Of a stretch of DNA of 18,514 nucleotides, positions 7,067 through 13,940 are shown piece by piece (within the stretch, counting starts at the first letter, position 1; every line of letters begins with the position of its first letter). This DNA comes from Mycobacterium sp. GTDB taxonomy: Bacteria; Actinomycetota; Actinomycetes; Mycobacteriales; Mycobacteriaceae. The notes beneath the pieces are model-generated. The model saw nothing but the letters and a program-made list of their open reading frames with translations. It was not told where the DNA came from and made no database searches. The DNA lies in contig JAGQTR010000158.1 of NCBI GenBank assembly GCA_020438915.1, positions 1 to 18,514 on the forward strand, read 5' to 3'. Position numbers and translations under genes: made by a program.

Positions 7067-8544
7067 TGTGCGGCACTTCCGTTGGGTGAGCTGAGGCTGG
7101 ATTTCGCTGTGGCGGCGAATGTCGCCGGTGAAGCGCGACCGTCGCCGCCGAGGGCGAGGACTTCGTCGAAGCCGTCGAGCAGGCAGCGCGCCAGCAGTTC
7201 CGGGTCGGAGATCGATGCCTTGTCGTAACGCACGGTGATCGTGCAGTAACCGGACCGGGATATCAGCACCACCATCATCGCCACGCCGGGCAGCGGCCCA
7301 AGGCCGTACTGCCGCAGCACCTTGGCCCCGGCGATGAAGGTATCCCCGGCATAGACCGGTACGTTGCTGGCCTGTACGTCGGAGTTCACGATGGACCCGG
7401 CCATCGATTCCAACACCGTGTCTGGCAGCAAGCTGACCACAGGAGCGATCGCTCCGACCATGTCGAGGGCGCGTTCGTCACGCTTGCGAGTCATTTGCGA
7501 TCGGATGTTCCGGATACGAACCTCAGGATCGGACAGGCCGACAGGGGCCGCGAGGTTGACCCCGGCGAATCTGTTTCCGCCGGCAGGATCTGCATCCGAA
7601 CGCAGGTTCACCGGCACGGCCATCGGCAGGGTGTCGACGGGAATTCCTTTCGCCTGGTGATAGAGGCGCAGCGCGCCGCACAACCCGGCGAGATAGGCGT
7701 CGTTGATCGACCCGCCGACGGCCTTGGCCGCGCGATGCAGGTCCGCGAACTCGATGTCGATCGCCTCGCTGCGCGAGGACAGGCTGCGGCGGCGTAGCAA
7801 CGGCGACGGGTTGGCGACCGGTCCGATCACCCTGGCACCCGACATTGCGTAATCGATAGCGCTGCCCAGCCGGGACACCGGTGCCCGCACCACGTGCCCG
7901 ACTGCCTGCGCGGTGCCCAGAACGGCATCGCGCACGCCCCCGACCACGGTGCCGGGCAACCGATTGATGCCTTCGCGCATGAGATCGTTGGGCGACAGGT
8001 CAGACGGGATGGGCAGTGGTGCGGTGTCCTGCGGAGGCGGGTCACGCTCAAGATCGTAGAGGTTGGCGAACATCTCGACCCCGCCGACACCGTCGGTCAC
8101 AGCGTGGCTGAGATGCACCATCAGGGCCGCCCGCGAATCTTCCACCCCCTCGATCAGGGTGGCCGTCCACAGCGGGCGGGAGATGTCGAGCGGCGATTGC
8201 GCGGCGACCTCGGCGAGATCCATCACCTGGCGCAGGGTGCCCGGCGCGGGGACTCGCACCCGGCGAAGGTGGAAGTCGAGGTTGAAGTCGGGATCGACGA
8301 CCCAGCGCGGCGCTGCAATTGGCAGCGTCGGCGTCACGACCTTCTGCCGCAGCCGGAGCACCTTGCGCGAGGCGTTGTCGAAGCGGCTCCGGAAAACGTC
8401 CCAATCGGGTGTGGTGTCGAGAAGCTCCAGCGTCATGATGCCCGAGCGGGTACGCGGATTGGCTTCACCTCGATGCAGGAGCTGATCCAGTGCGCTCAGC
8501 TCTTCCGGCAGCCCCGCCGCATCCAGTTCCGGCACGTTGCTCAT
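7063..8544 (-). CDS. WS/DGAT-family acyltransferase, possible triacylglycerol synthase (Rv2484c-like)
   Basis: A 493-residue member of the wax ester synthase/acyl-CoA:diacylglycerol acyltransferase family. The N-terminal half carries the acyl-CoA-dependent acyltransferase fold: PLDISRPLW (about 118-126), then the active-site region HLSHAVTDGVGG (about 144-155). The usual HHxxxDG motif reads SHAVTDG here: the second His (147) and the Asp (151) are kept, and the first His is Ser. The C-terminal half has NLRSDADPAGGNRFAGVNLAAPVG and a VPVYAGDTFIAGAKVLRQYG-type stretch, both conserved in mycobacterial paralogues. The ATG at 8544 was chosen over 8652 because GGAG sits 6 nt upstream and the N-terminus then matches the length I recall for Rv2484c (491 residues). 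It is first in the operon and overlaps plsC by 4 bp, placing it with phosphatidate synthesis. The substrate (diacylglycerol or another alcohol) is uncertain. Confidence 0.9.
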   Translation of the reverse strand: MSNVPELDAAGLPEELSALDQLLHRGEANPRTRSGIMTLELLDTTPDWDVFRSRFDNASRKVLRLRQKVVTPTLPIAAPRWVVDPDFNLDFHLRRVRVPAPGTLRQVMDLAEVAAQSPLDISRPLWTATLIEGVEDSRAALMVHLSHAVTDGVGGVEMFANLYDLERDPPPQDTAPLPIPSDLSPNDLMREGINRLPGTVVGGVRDAVLGTAQAVGHVVRAPVSRLGSAIDYAMSGARVIGPVANPSPLLRRRSLSSRSEAIDIEFADLHRAAKAVGGSINDAYLAGLCGALRLYHQAKGIPVDTLPMAVPVNLRSDADPAGGNRFAGVNLAAPVGLSDPEVRIRNIRSQMTRKRDERALDMVGAIAPVVSLLPDTVLESMAGSIVNSDVQASNVPVYAGDTFIAGAKVLRQYGLGPLPGVAMMVVLISRSGYCTITVRYDKASISDPELLARCLLDGFDEVLALGGDGRASPATFAATAKSSLSSPNGSAAQ

Positions 8545-8719
8545 AGCTCCACGGTAGTCGGCGCCTCTGGAGCAGGGAGCAGGTTCTGACGCTGTTGCGA
8601 CGCGCGCCGCCCTCGGCGAACCCGTAGCTGCCATCCGTCCGCTGTGCCGCAACCGATTTGAGGGCGGGGTATAGCCGGTCCGGCGAATCGCGAAGGTTCG
8701 GCTACGGTGGTTTCGCGCG
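8545..8719. promoter_or_regulatory. Divergent promoter region between the lipid operon and tRNA-Arg
   Basis: This 175-bp gap separates divergent transcripts, so both should start here. On the minus strand, TATACC at 8673-8668 fits a mycobacterial -10 (TAnnnT-like but ending in C), giving an untranslated leader of about 115 nt before the ATG at 8544. On the plus strand, TACGGT at 8703-8708 fits TAnnnT and lies 11 bp before the tRNA 5' end. No convincing -35 elements are seen. Assignments are by eye. Confidence 0.35.
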
Positions 8720-8795
8720 GCCCCCGTAGCTCAGCGGATAGAGCAGCCGCCTTCTAAGCGGTTGGTCGCAGGTTCGATCCCTGCCGGGGGCGCCA
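8720..8795 (+). tRNA. tRNA-Arg (anticodon UCU)
   Basis: A full cloverleaf can be folded. The acceptor stem GCCCCCG (8720-8726) pairs all seven bases with CGGGGGC (8785-8791). The D arm runs from GCTC to GAGC. The anticodon loop CTTCTAA has TCT at 8753-8755. The T stem GCAGG/CCTGC encloses TTCGATC. The discriminator is G8792 and CCA is encoded at 8793-8795. It reads AGA/AGG codons, which are rare in this GC-rich genome. Drop the last three bases if CCA is not counted. Confidence 0.97.
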
Positions 8796-8962
8796 CAATC
8801 GTGCAGATAAACCAATACAGTTAGCGCATCTAATAATTGTGTTTGGTGAGACCCAAGCTGAGTTGCGACGACGCTTCGCGATATGCCGGCAACATGGGCG
8901 ATTCCCAGAACTTCAGCCCTGAGCACGACTATCGTTGGCCTCGCATAGAGGGGGGCCTCGTA
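8796..8962 (+). promoter_or_regulatory. AT-rich leader upstream of the large exported protein
   Basis: The 167 bp after the tRNA hold an AT-rich island at about 8805-8840 that contrasts with its surroundings. TAATAA at 8831-8836 is a possible -10 without a clear -35. A strong purine-rich ribosome binding site, AGAGGGGGG at 8947-8955, lies 7 nt before the ATG at 8963. No rho-independent terminator was seen after the tRNA. No second copy of the tRNA 3' end was noticed elsewhere in the window. Confidence 0.35.
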
Positions 8963-11596
8963 ATGGCAGCTGAAGAGCATGCCGGGCGGTTTGCCGGCCT
9001 GGCCGTGTCGCTCGGCATCGGGATCGCGGTAGCAGTCGGTGGCATAGGAGATGCGACAGCCGAGCCTGGCGATGCGGCGTCGTCGTCTGACAGCGCAGAT
9101 TCAGGTAGCAAACCCGCGTCGCGAACCTCCAACGACGCGACAACAGACGCCCGCTCCGCAGACCGCGCCGACGCCGACGCCGACACGGGCGGACCGTCGG
9201 CGAGGCAAAACGGCAGCCGGAGCCTTCGCGAGTCGATATCGTCGGCCGAGTCGGAGTCGGCAACCGAATCCGACACCGACCCCCGCGAGTCGCCGACTGC
9301 CGACGCGGCGCCGCGGCGGGGCCCGCTTCGGTCGTCACACCGTGAAACCACTGACACACAAGAGTTTTCGACCGCCCGATTGACCGAGGACGCGGAGCCA
9401 TCCGAAGTGGCCTCGCCGCCGACCAAGAACGCCCCGCCGCCCGGACGACAGTCGCCGCCAGTGGAAACCCAGGCGCTGTCGGCGGTTCTGGGCGCCGCGC
9501 GCCGCCCGGCGGATCTGCCGCCAACCGATCCCGAAACGCCAACCGAGCGGCCGAGCGTGAATTCCAACGTGCTTGCCGGCGAACCTGATTCGGAGTCGGA
9601 CGCCGCCATCGACCCCACCGGTAGCGAGTTCGGCCCTGCAGCCGCGGCATCAATCAGTCCCGCCAACACCGCACCCACCGCGACCGCAACCATCGCCGCA
9701 CCCGACGGCATCACCGGGGTCACCAAGGTGGCCGTCACCGCCAGCGACATCGACGGCGACGCGCTCACCTACACCGCCAGCAGGCCGATATGGGGATGGG
9801 TAAGCAACCTCGGCGACGGAAACTTCACCTACTCGACGAACGAGTTCGTTCGCCTGCTGGCCAGGTTCCTCCCGTTCATCAACTCCGATCGCTTCTCCGT
9901 CACGGTCAACGACGGTCAGGGAGGCACGGCCTCCGTCAACGTCAATACGACCGTCATCCCGCTCAATTCCGCGCCCGTGCTGCGTTCCCGCAGCGTCGGC
10001 ACACCCAACGCCACCACCGGGGTCGTGGTCGGTGGCGTCACCGCAAGGGACCCCAATTTCGATTCGCTGTCCTACATCCCGTCCACGGCGACCACCGACA
10101 AGGGCACCGTGTCGGTCAACGGCGGAGGCGGTTTCACCTACACACCCACCGCAACTGCGCGTCACGCCGCCGCCGCCGAATCCGCCACCACCGCCGACAA
10201 GACCGACACGTTCAAGGTTCAGGTCGTCGACAAGTTCGGCGCGGTCGCCGAAATCCCGGTCACCGTCAACATCAGCCCGATTAATAGCGCACCCACTGGA
10301 ACTTCCACCGTCGGCAGTCCCGATGCGGTCAGCGGGTTAGCGACAGGGACCGTTCTCGGCGAGGACACCGACGGCGACACCCTGAGCTATAGCGGCTCAA
10401 CTACTACGCTCAAGGGCACCTTCGTGGTGGACGCCGATGGCAGCTTCACCTACGTACCCACCCCGTCTGCGCGATACAACGCCTGGCATCCGTACGCGAC
10501 GCTTTCCGATGGAATCGACGCCGTCGCCGTCACGATCGATGACGGCCATGGCGGCGTCACCACTGTGCCCGTTCGCGTCGCTATCAGCCCCAGTGACCAA
10601 GAGCCACCGGACCAAGGCCTTTCGACGTTCTGCGGGTGCACCATGATGCCCGAAGACACGATTTTCCACGCTGATGTCCGAAACCTTCCGGTGCTGCCGG
10701 AATCCGACAAGTTCATCGAACTCCTCGGCGGGAGCAGGGGCGGGACACTGAAGTCCGGCATGGGGGCCAAGGAATGGATGGGCAGCACTGGCGGCGGCCT
10801 CCCGGTGAACATCGTGGAAGCCTCGCACCCGAAGGAGACCGTGATCTTCAACCGGGGGTACTCCACCACCGGACCCGGCATCGATGACCGGCCCTACCCG
10901 ATCCCCAGCTATCCGATCGTCGAAGGTATGCCCTCGGCCCCGGCCTGGGACCGCCACCTCCTGGTGTTCCAGAAGGAAACGTGCATCTCCTACGAGCTCA
11001 TCAACGTCGCCCACGGTTACGAACTTCCGGCAGCCGGCGTTCTGGACGGTCTCGGCAGCGTTCTACACCGAGCACTCTGGGGCGATGCCTGGACCGCCCA
11101 GGGGGGCGCGCAGTACGACATGAGCTCGGGTCTGTATCCCGAAATCGGTTTTGCCAACGCGTCGCAAATACCGTTCCTGCCGATGCTGTTGCGCCCCGAT
11201 GATCTGGAGCGCGGTGAGATCGACCACATGCTCGGCTTTGTGATCGCCGCCGGACACGGGGCCGGCTTCACCTGGCCGGCACGCAACGGCGACGGCACCA
11301 GCCCCGACGGCGTCCCGATGGGAACCGTATTCCGCCTCAACAGCGACTTCGACATCACCGGGTACTCGCGAGCAACTCAGGTCATCCTGCGCGGCCTGCA
11401 GGTGCACGGCGGCGTCATCTACGACTCGGGCCCCGAAGGCGATTACCTTGCCCTCGGCAACATCCGGACCGAATGGACCGGGACCGAGCACATCGAGGCG
11501 GCGCGTGAGCTGAACACCATCCCCCTCGAGTTCTTCGAAGCCGTCGACGTCTCAGCCCTCGCTGTGGACCCCGCCGTCGGCTGGTACACCCGCTGA
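8963..11596 (+). CDS. Large exported protein: Ser/Asp/Pro-rich stretch, three VCBS/Ig-like repeats, C-terminal domain of unknown function
   Basis: 877 residues from the ATG at 8963, chosen for its strong ribosome binding site; in-frame ATGs at 8837 and 8894 would add 42 or 23 residues but lack one. Residues 9-33 form a signal-like helix beginning GRFAGLAVSLGIGIAVAVGG, with possible cleavage near ATA/EP. Residues 36-233 are low-complexity and rich in Ser, Asp, Thr, Glu and Pro. Three tandem repeats of about 101-106 residues start at about 234, 335 and 441. Each opens N(T/S)AP, has a D-x-D-x-D-x-LxY-like calcium-binding-type motif (partly lost in repeat 2), then GxFTYxPT, and ends DxxG with beta-strand sequence, as in VCBS/cadherin-like domains. 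From about 555 to 877 lies a distinct domain with FHADVRNLPVLPES, YPIPSYPIVEG, DRHLLVF and GEIDHMLGF. I recall similar domains in secreted actinobacterial proteins of unknown function, but this is unverified. No cell-wall sorting signal is seen. The protein is probably secreted or envelope-associated. Confidence 0.85.
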   Translation: MAAEEHAGRFAGLAVSLGIGIAVAVGGIGDATAEPGDAASSSDSADSGSKPASRTSNDATTDARSADRADADADTGGPSARQNGSRSLRESISSAESESATESDTDPRESPTADAAPRRGPLRSSHRETTDTQEFSTARLTEDAEPSEVASPPTKNAPPPGRQSPPVETQALSAVLGAARRPADLPPTDPETPTERPSVNSNVLAGEPDSESDAAIDPTGSEFGPAAAASISPANTAPTATATIAAPDGITGVTKVAVTASDIDGDALTYTASRPIWGWVSNLGDGNFTYSTNEFVRLLARFLPFINSDRFSVTVNDGQGGTASVNVNTTVIPLNSAPVLRSRSVGTPNATTGVVVGGVTARDPNFDSLSYIPSTATTDKGTVSVNGGGGFTYTPTATARHAAAAESATTADKTDTFKVQVVDKFGAVAEIPVTVNISPINSAPTGTSTVGSPDAVSGLATGTVLGEDTDGDTLSYSGSTTTLKGTFVVDADGSFTYVPTPSARYNAWHPYATLSDGIDAVAVTIDDGHGGVTTVPVRVAISPSDQEPPDQGLSTFCGCTMMPEDTIFHADVRNLPVLPESDKFIELLGGSRGGTLKSGMGAKEWMGSTGGGLPVNIVEASHPKETVIFNRGYSTTGPGIDDRPYPIPSYPIVEGMPSAPAWDRHLLVFQKETCISYELINVAHGYELPAAGVLDGLGSVLHRALWGDAWTAQGGAQYDMSSGLYPEIGFANASQIPFLPMLLRPDDLERGEIDHMLGFVIAAGHGAGFTWPARNGDGTSPDGVPMGTVFRLNSDFDITGYSRATQVILRGLQVHGGVIYDSGPEGDYLALGNIRTEWTGTEHIEAARELNTIPLEFFEAVDVSALAVDPAVGWYTR

Positions 11597-11644
11597 ACAG
11601 ATCAGAGGTCTCACACGCCGGCGAGGGATGACGACCACGGGCCG

Positions 11645-11650
11645 TAGGCT
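11645..11650 (+). promoter_or_regulatory. Candidate -10 element for leaderless transcription of the thioesterase gene
   Basis: TAGGCT fits the mycobacterial TAnnnT -10 consensus and ends 8 nt before the ATG at 11659. A transcript starting at the usual distance would begin at or next to the start codon. There is no good Shine-Dalgarno sequence before this ATG, which is consistent with a leaderless message. No clear -35 was seen. Confidence 0.4.
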
Positions 11651-11658
11651 GAGCGGCG

Positions 11659-12423
11659 ATGCCCACCAATGACGTCGATCGTCGCCTGAGCGCCTTGCCG
11701 GCGACCGGATACGTTTACCGCACCGCGTGGCCGGTGGCGACCGGGGACCTCGACGGGAACCTCCACCTGCGCCTCGACGGTGTGGCCCGCTACATCCAGG
11801 AGGTCGGCGCGCAGAACCTCGTCGACGCCGGCGAAGCCGAGGATCACCCGCACTGGCTCGTTCAGCGCACCGTCATCGACGTGATCGAACCGATCGAGTT
11901 TCCCAATCAGGTCTCGTTCAGCCGGTGGTGCTCGGCGTTGTCTTCCCGCTGGTGCACCATGCGTGTCGATCTCGTCGGCAGCGACGGCGGCCGCATCGAG
12001 ACCGAAGGTTTCTGGATAGCTATCAACTCAAAAACCCTAACCCCGCAACGCGTTTCGGACACCCTTGTCAAGCGATTTGCCTCCACCACCGAGATCCACC
12101 GCCTCAAGTGGCGTCCCTGGTTGGACAACCCCGGTGCCGCCGATGAGGTCATAGCTTTTCCTCTGCGCCGCACGGACATCGACATTTTCGAACACGTCAC
12201 CAACACCGCCTACTGGCACGCCATCCACGAGGTGATGGCCCTGGTACCGGATGTCTGCCAACCGCCCTACCGCGCAGTGATCGAGTACCGTCGCCCGATC
12301 AAGTACGGCGAGGACGTGAGTATCCGGTGGTGCCGCCGCGCGCAGCAGGACAACCCCGACGTGCATATCGCGCTCGCCGTCGATGACGAGGTTCGGGCTG
12401 CCGCGCTGCTCCGCAAGCTCTAG
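11659..12423 (+). CDS. Acyl-ACP thioesterase-like double-hotdog protein (Rv2001-like)
   Basis: A 254-residue protein of the acyl-ACP thioesterase family, built from two hotdog halves. Such enzymes hydrolyse acyl-ACP or acyl-CoA to free fatty acid in the cytosol. The first half (about 16-150) carries WPVATGDLDGNLHLRLDGVARYIQEV. The second (about 165-254) carries FPLRRTDIDIFEHVTNTAYWHAIHEV. In plant FatA/FatB the catalytic Asp-Asn-His group lies in a DLDxNxHVNN-type string. Here the second half keeps Asp173, Asp175, His179 and Asn182 but has Phe177 where Asn is expected. As I recall it, the related M. tuberculosis Rv2001 has the same change. The gene begins 62 bp after the large exported protein and ends 30 bp before the preferred echA14 start. 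Substrate chain length cannot be inferred. Confidence 0.82.
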   Translation: MPTNDVDRRLSALPATGYVYRTAWPVATGDLDGNLHLRLDGVARYIQEVGAQNLVDAGEAEDHPHWLVQRTVIDVIEPIEFPNQVSFSRWCSALSSRWCTMRVDLVGSDGGRIETEGFWIAINSKTLTPQRVSDTLVKRFASTTEIHRLKWRPWLDNPGAADEVIAFPLRRTDIDIFEHVTNTAYWHAIHEVMALVPDVCQPPYRAVIEYRRPIKYGEDVSIRWCRRAQQDNPDVHIALAVDDEVRAAALLRKL

Positions 12424-12441
12424 CTGCCCGACGCTCTCCAC

Positions 12442-12447
12442 TACGCT
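12442..12447 (+). promoter_or_regulatory. Candidate -10 element for leaderless echA14 transcription
   Basis: TACGCT fits TAnnnT and ends 6 nt before the GTG at 12454. This supports that GTG, rather than the in-frame GTG at 12448, as a leaderless start. It would give echA14 its own promoter in addition to read-through from the thioesterase gene. No -35 was recognised. Confidence 0.4.
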
Positions 12448-12453
12448 GTGGGG

Positions 12454-13206
12454 GTGTCCGATCCAGTTCTGATGCAGGTCGAGGACCGCGTCGCCGTTAT
12501 CACCGTCAACGATCCCGAGCGACGTAACGCGGTGACCGCGCAGAGTTCGGCGGCACTTCGCCGGGCCGTCGAGGCCGCCGAAGCCGACTCCGGCGTCCAC
12601 GCGGTCGTCGTCACCGGCGCGGGCAAGGCGTTCTGCGCCGGCGCCGACCTGACTGCTCTGGGCGAGGCAACCGACGACGGACTGCGGGTGATCTACGACG
12701 GCTTCCTGGCCGTTGCACAGTGCACGCTGCCCACCATCGCCGCGGTCAACGGCCCTGCGGTGGGAGCCGGCCTGAACCTGGCACTGGCGGCAGATGTGCG
12801 TATCGCCGGCCCATCGGCGATGTTCGACCCGCGCTTCCAAAAGCTCGGGATCCACCCCGGGGGTGGCGCGAGCTGGATGCTGCAGCGGGCGATCGGGGTC
12901 CAGGCGGCGCGGGCGGCGCTGCTGTTCGGGATGCGCTTCGACGCCGAGGCGGCCGTCCGCTGTGGACTGGCCCTGGAAGTCGCTCAGGACGCAGTAGCCG
13001 CGGCTCGCGCCCTTGCCGCCGGCCCCGCCGCCGCACCGCGCGACGTAGTTCTGGCAACCAAGGCCTCGATGCGGGCCACCGCCAACCCGGGCACCGCGGA
13101 GCTCGAGCAGCACCGCCTCGCCGTGGAGGTCGAGATCGGCCCCCAGGCGATATCGATCGAATCACCCGAATTCGCTCGACGTCTGGCGGCGGCTAGGCGC
13201 AAGTGA
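12454..13206 (+). CDS. echA14: Enoyl-CoA hydratase/isomerase family protein EchA14 (Rv2486-like)
   Basis: 250 residues with the crotonase fold. The oxyanion-hole segments are present: AFCAGADL at about 59-66 and NGPAVGAGLNLALAADVRIA at about 99-118. The body FDPRFQKLGIHPGGGASWML and the C-terminal part match M. tuberculosis EchA14 as I remember it. By hand alignment to rat crotonase, both catalytic glutamates (Glu144 and Glu164) are replaced, by Phe at about residue 128 and Ala at about 154. A classical hydratase mechanism is therefore doubtful and the reaction is unknown; CoA-thioester binding is still likely. The GTG at 12454 is preferred on promoter spacing; GTG at 12448 is the alternative. 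It lies just downstream of the thioesterase gene on the same strand. Confidence 0.88.
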   Translation: MSDPVLMQVEDRVAVITVNDPERRNAVTAQSSAALRRAVEAAEADSGVHAVVVTGAGKAFCAGADLTALGEATDDGLRVIYDGFLAVAQCTLPTIAAVNGPAVGAGLNLALAADVRIAGPSAMFDPRFQKLGIHPGGGASWMLQRAIGVQAARAALLFGMRFDAEAAVRCGLALEVAQDAVAAARALAAGPAAAPRDVVLATKASMRATANPGTAELEQHRLAVEVEIGPQAISIESPEFARRLAAARRK

Positions 13207-13263
13207 GCTGGCGGTGAGGGCATACCCGCATTCTCGGTGACACCGTCGTGCGACGATTAACTC

Positions 13264-13935
13264 GTGTGCTTCTCGATGACGGCCGATCTGGTGGCAGGTA
13301 CAGCGTTGGTGCCGGTGGCGGTGCTGTCGCTGCGGGAGGTCGAACACCGGCGAGAGCTGCCATTCGCGCTGCTGCCGGCGATATTCGCGGTGCACCAGTT
13401 CCTCGAAGTCGCGGTGTGGGCGGGCCTGGACGGCGATGTACCGGCTGGAGCAGCCGAGCTGGCGATGCGGGCGTATCTATTCATCGCCTGGCCGCTACTA
13501 CCGATCTACGTACCGCTGGCTGTGCTGCTCGTCGAACCCCGGCGCGCCCGCCGTCGGGTCGCACCCTTCGTTGCGCTGGGCGCGGTGGTGTCGGCATACC
13601 TGGCATTCGTGGTTCTGGCTAATCCCGTGGAGGTGATCCGGCACCCGAACGGGCTCGAATACGACACCGAGGTTGCGCATCCCATCGTATGGGCAGTGCT
13701 CTATGTTGTTGCGGTGATCGGACCTTCGTTGCTGTCCGGCTACCGTTCGATCGTCGCATTCGGCGCCCTGAACCTGGCGGGTCTCGTACTGGTCGCGGTG
13801 TTCTACTTCCAGGAGTTCGCGTCGCTGTGGTGTGTCTTCGCCGCCGCCTCCTCGGTACTCATCCTCGTGCACATGGTTCGGCGGCGGCGGCTCCCCGATG
13901 CCGATCGCGTGCGAGGCGAGCTGTTGCCCGTCTGA
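13264..13935 (+). CDS. Polytopic membrane protein of the DUF6629 type
   Basis: A 223-residue protein from a GTG start, with about seven hydrophobic segments spread across its length. Examples are near 30-53 (ALLPAIFAVHQFLEVAVWAG), 68-92, 100-122, 140-158, 163-183 and 185-208. It ends in a basic cytosolic tail, RRRRLPDADRVRGE. The opening MCFSMTADLVAG and the HQFLEVAVW motif resemble my memory of the DUF6629 family (MCWSATADL..., HQLIEAVVW), whose function is unknown. No good ribosome binding site precedes the GTG. It is 57 bp downstream of echA14 and converges on citE with only 5 bp between the two stops. Transport or signalling roles cannot be assigned from sequence. Confidence 0.78.
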   Translation: MCFSMTADLVAGTALVPVAVLSLREVEHRRELPFALLPAIFAVHQFLEVAVWAGLDGDVPAGAAELAMRAYLFIAWPLLPIYVPLAVLLVEPRRARRRVAPFVALGAVVSAYLAFVVLANPVEVIRHPNGLEYDTEVAHPIVWAVLYVVAVIGPSLLSGYRSIVAFGALNLAGLVLVAVFYFQEFASLWCVFAAASSVLILVHMVRRRRLPDADRVRGELLPV

Positions 13936-13940
13936 CCGAC

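Noticed and set aside
8545..8652. Upstream extension of the WS/DGAT protein to ATG 8652
   Set aside because: The ATG at 8544 has a good ribosome binding site and gives the usual family length; the extra residues are Arg/Ala-rich without recognisable features.
8702..8980. 92-codon minus-strand frame ending in GAPGRDRTCDQPLRRRLLYPLSYGGR-type sequence
   Set aside because: It is the antisense translation of the tRNA-Arg gene, a well-known false protein; the rest overlaps the leader of the exported gene.
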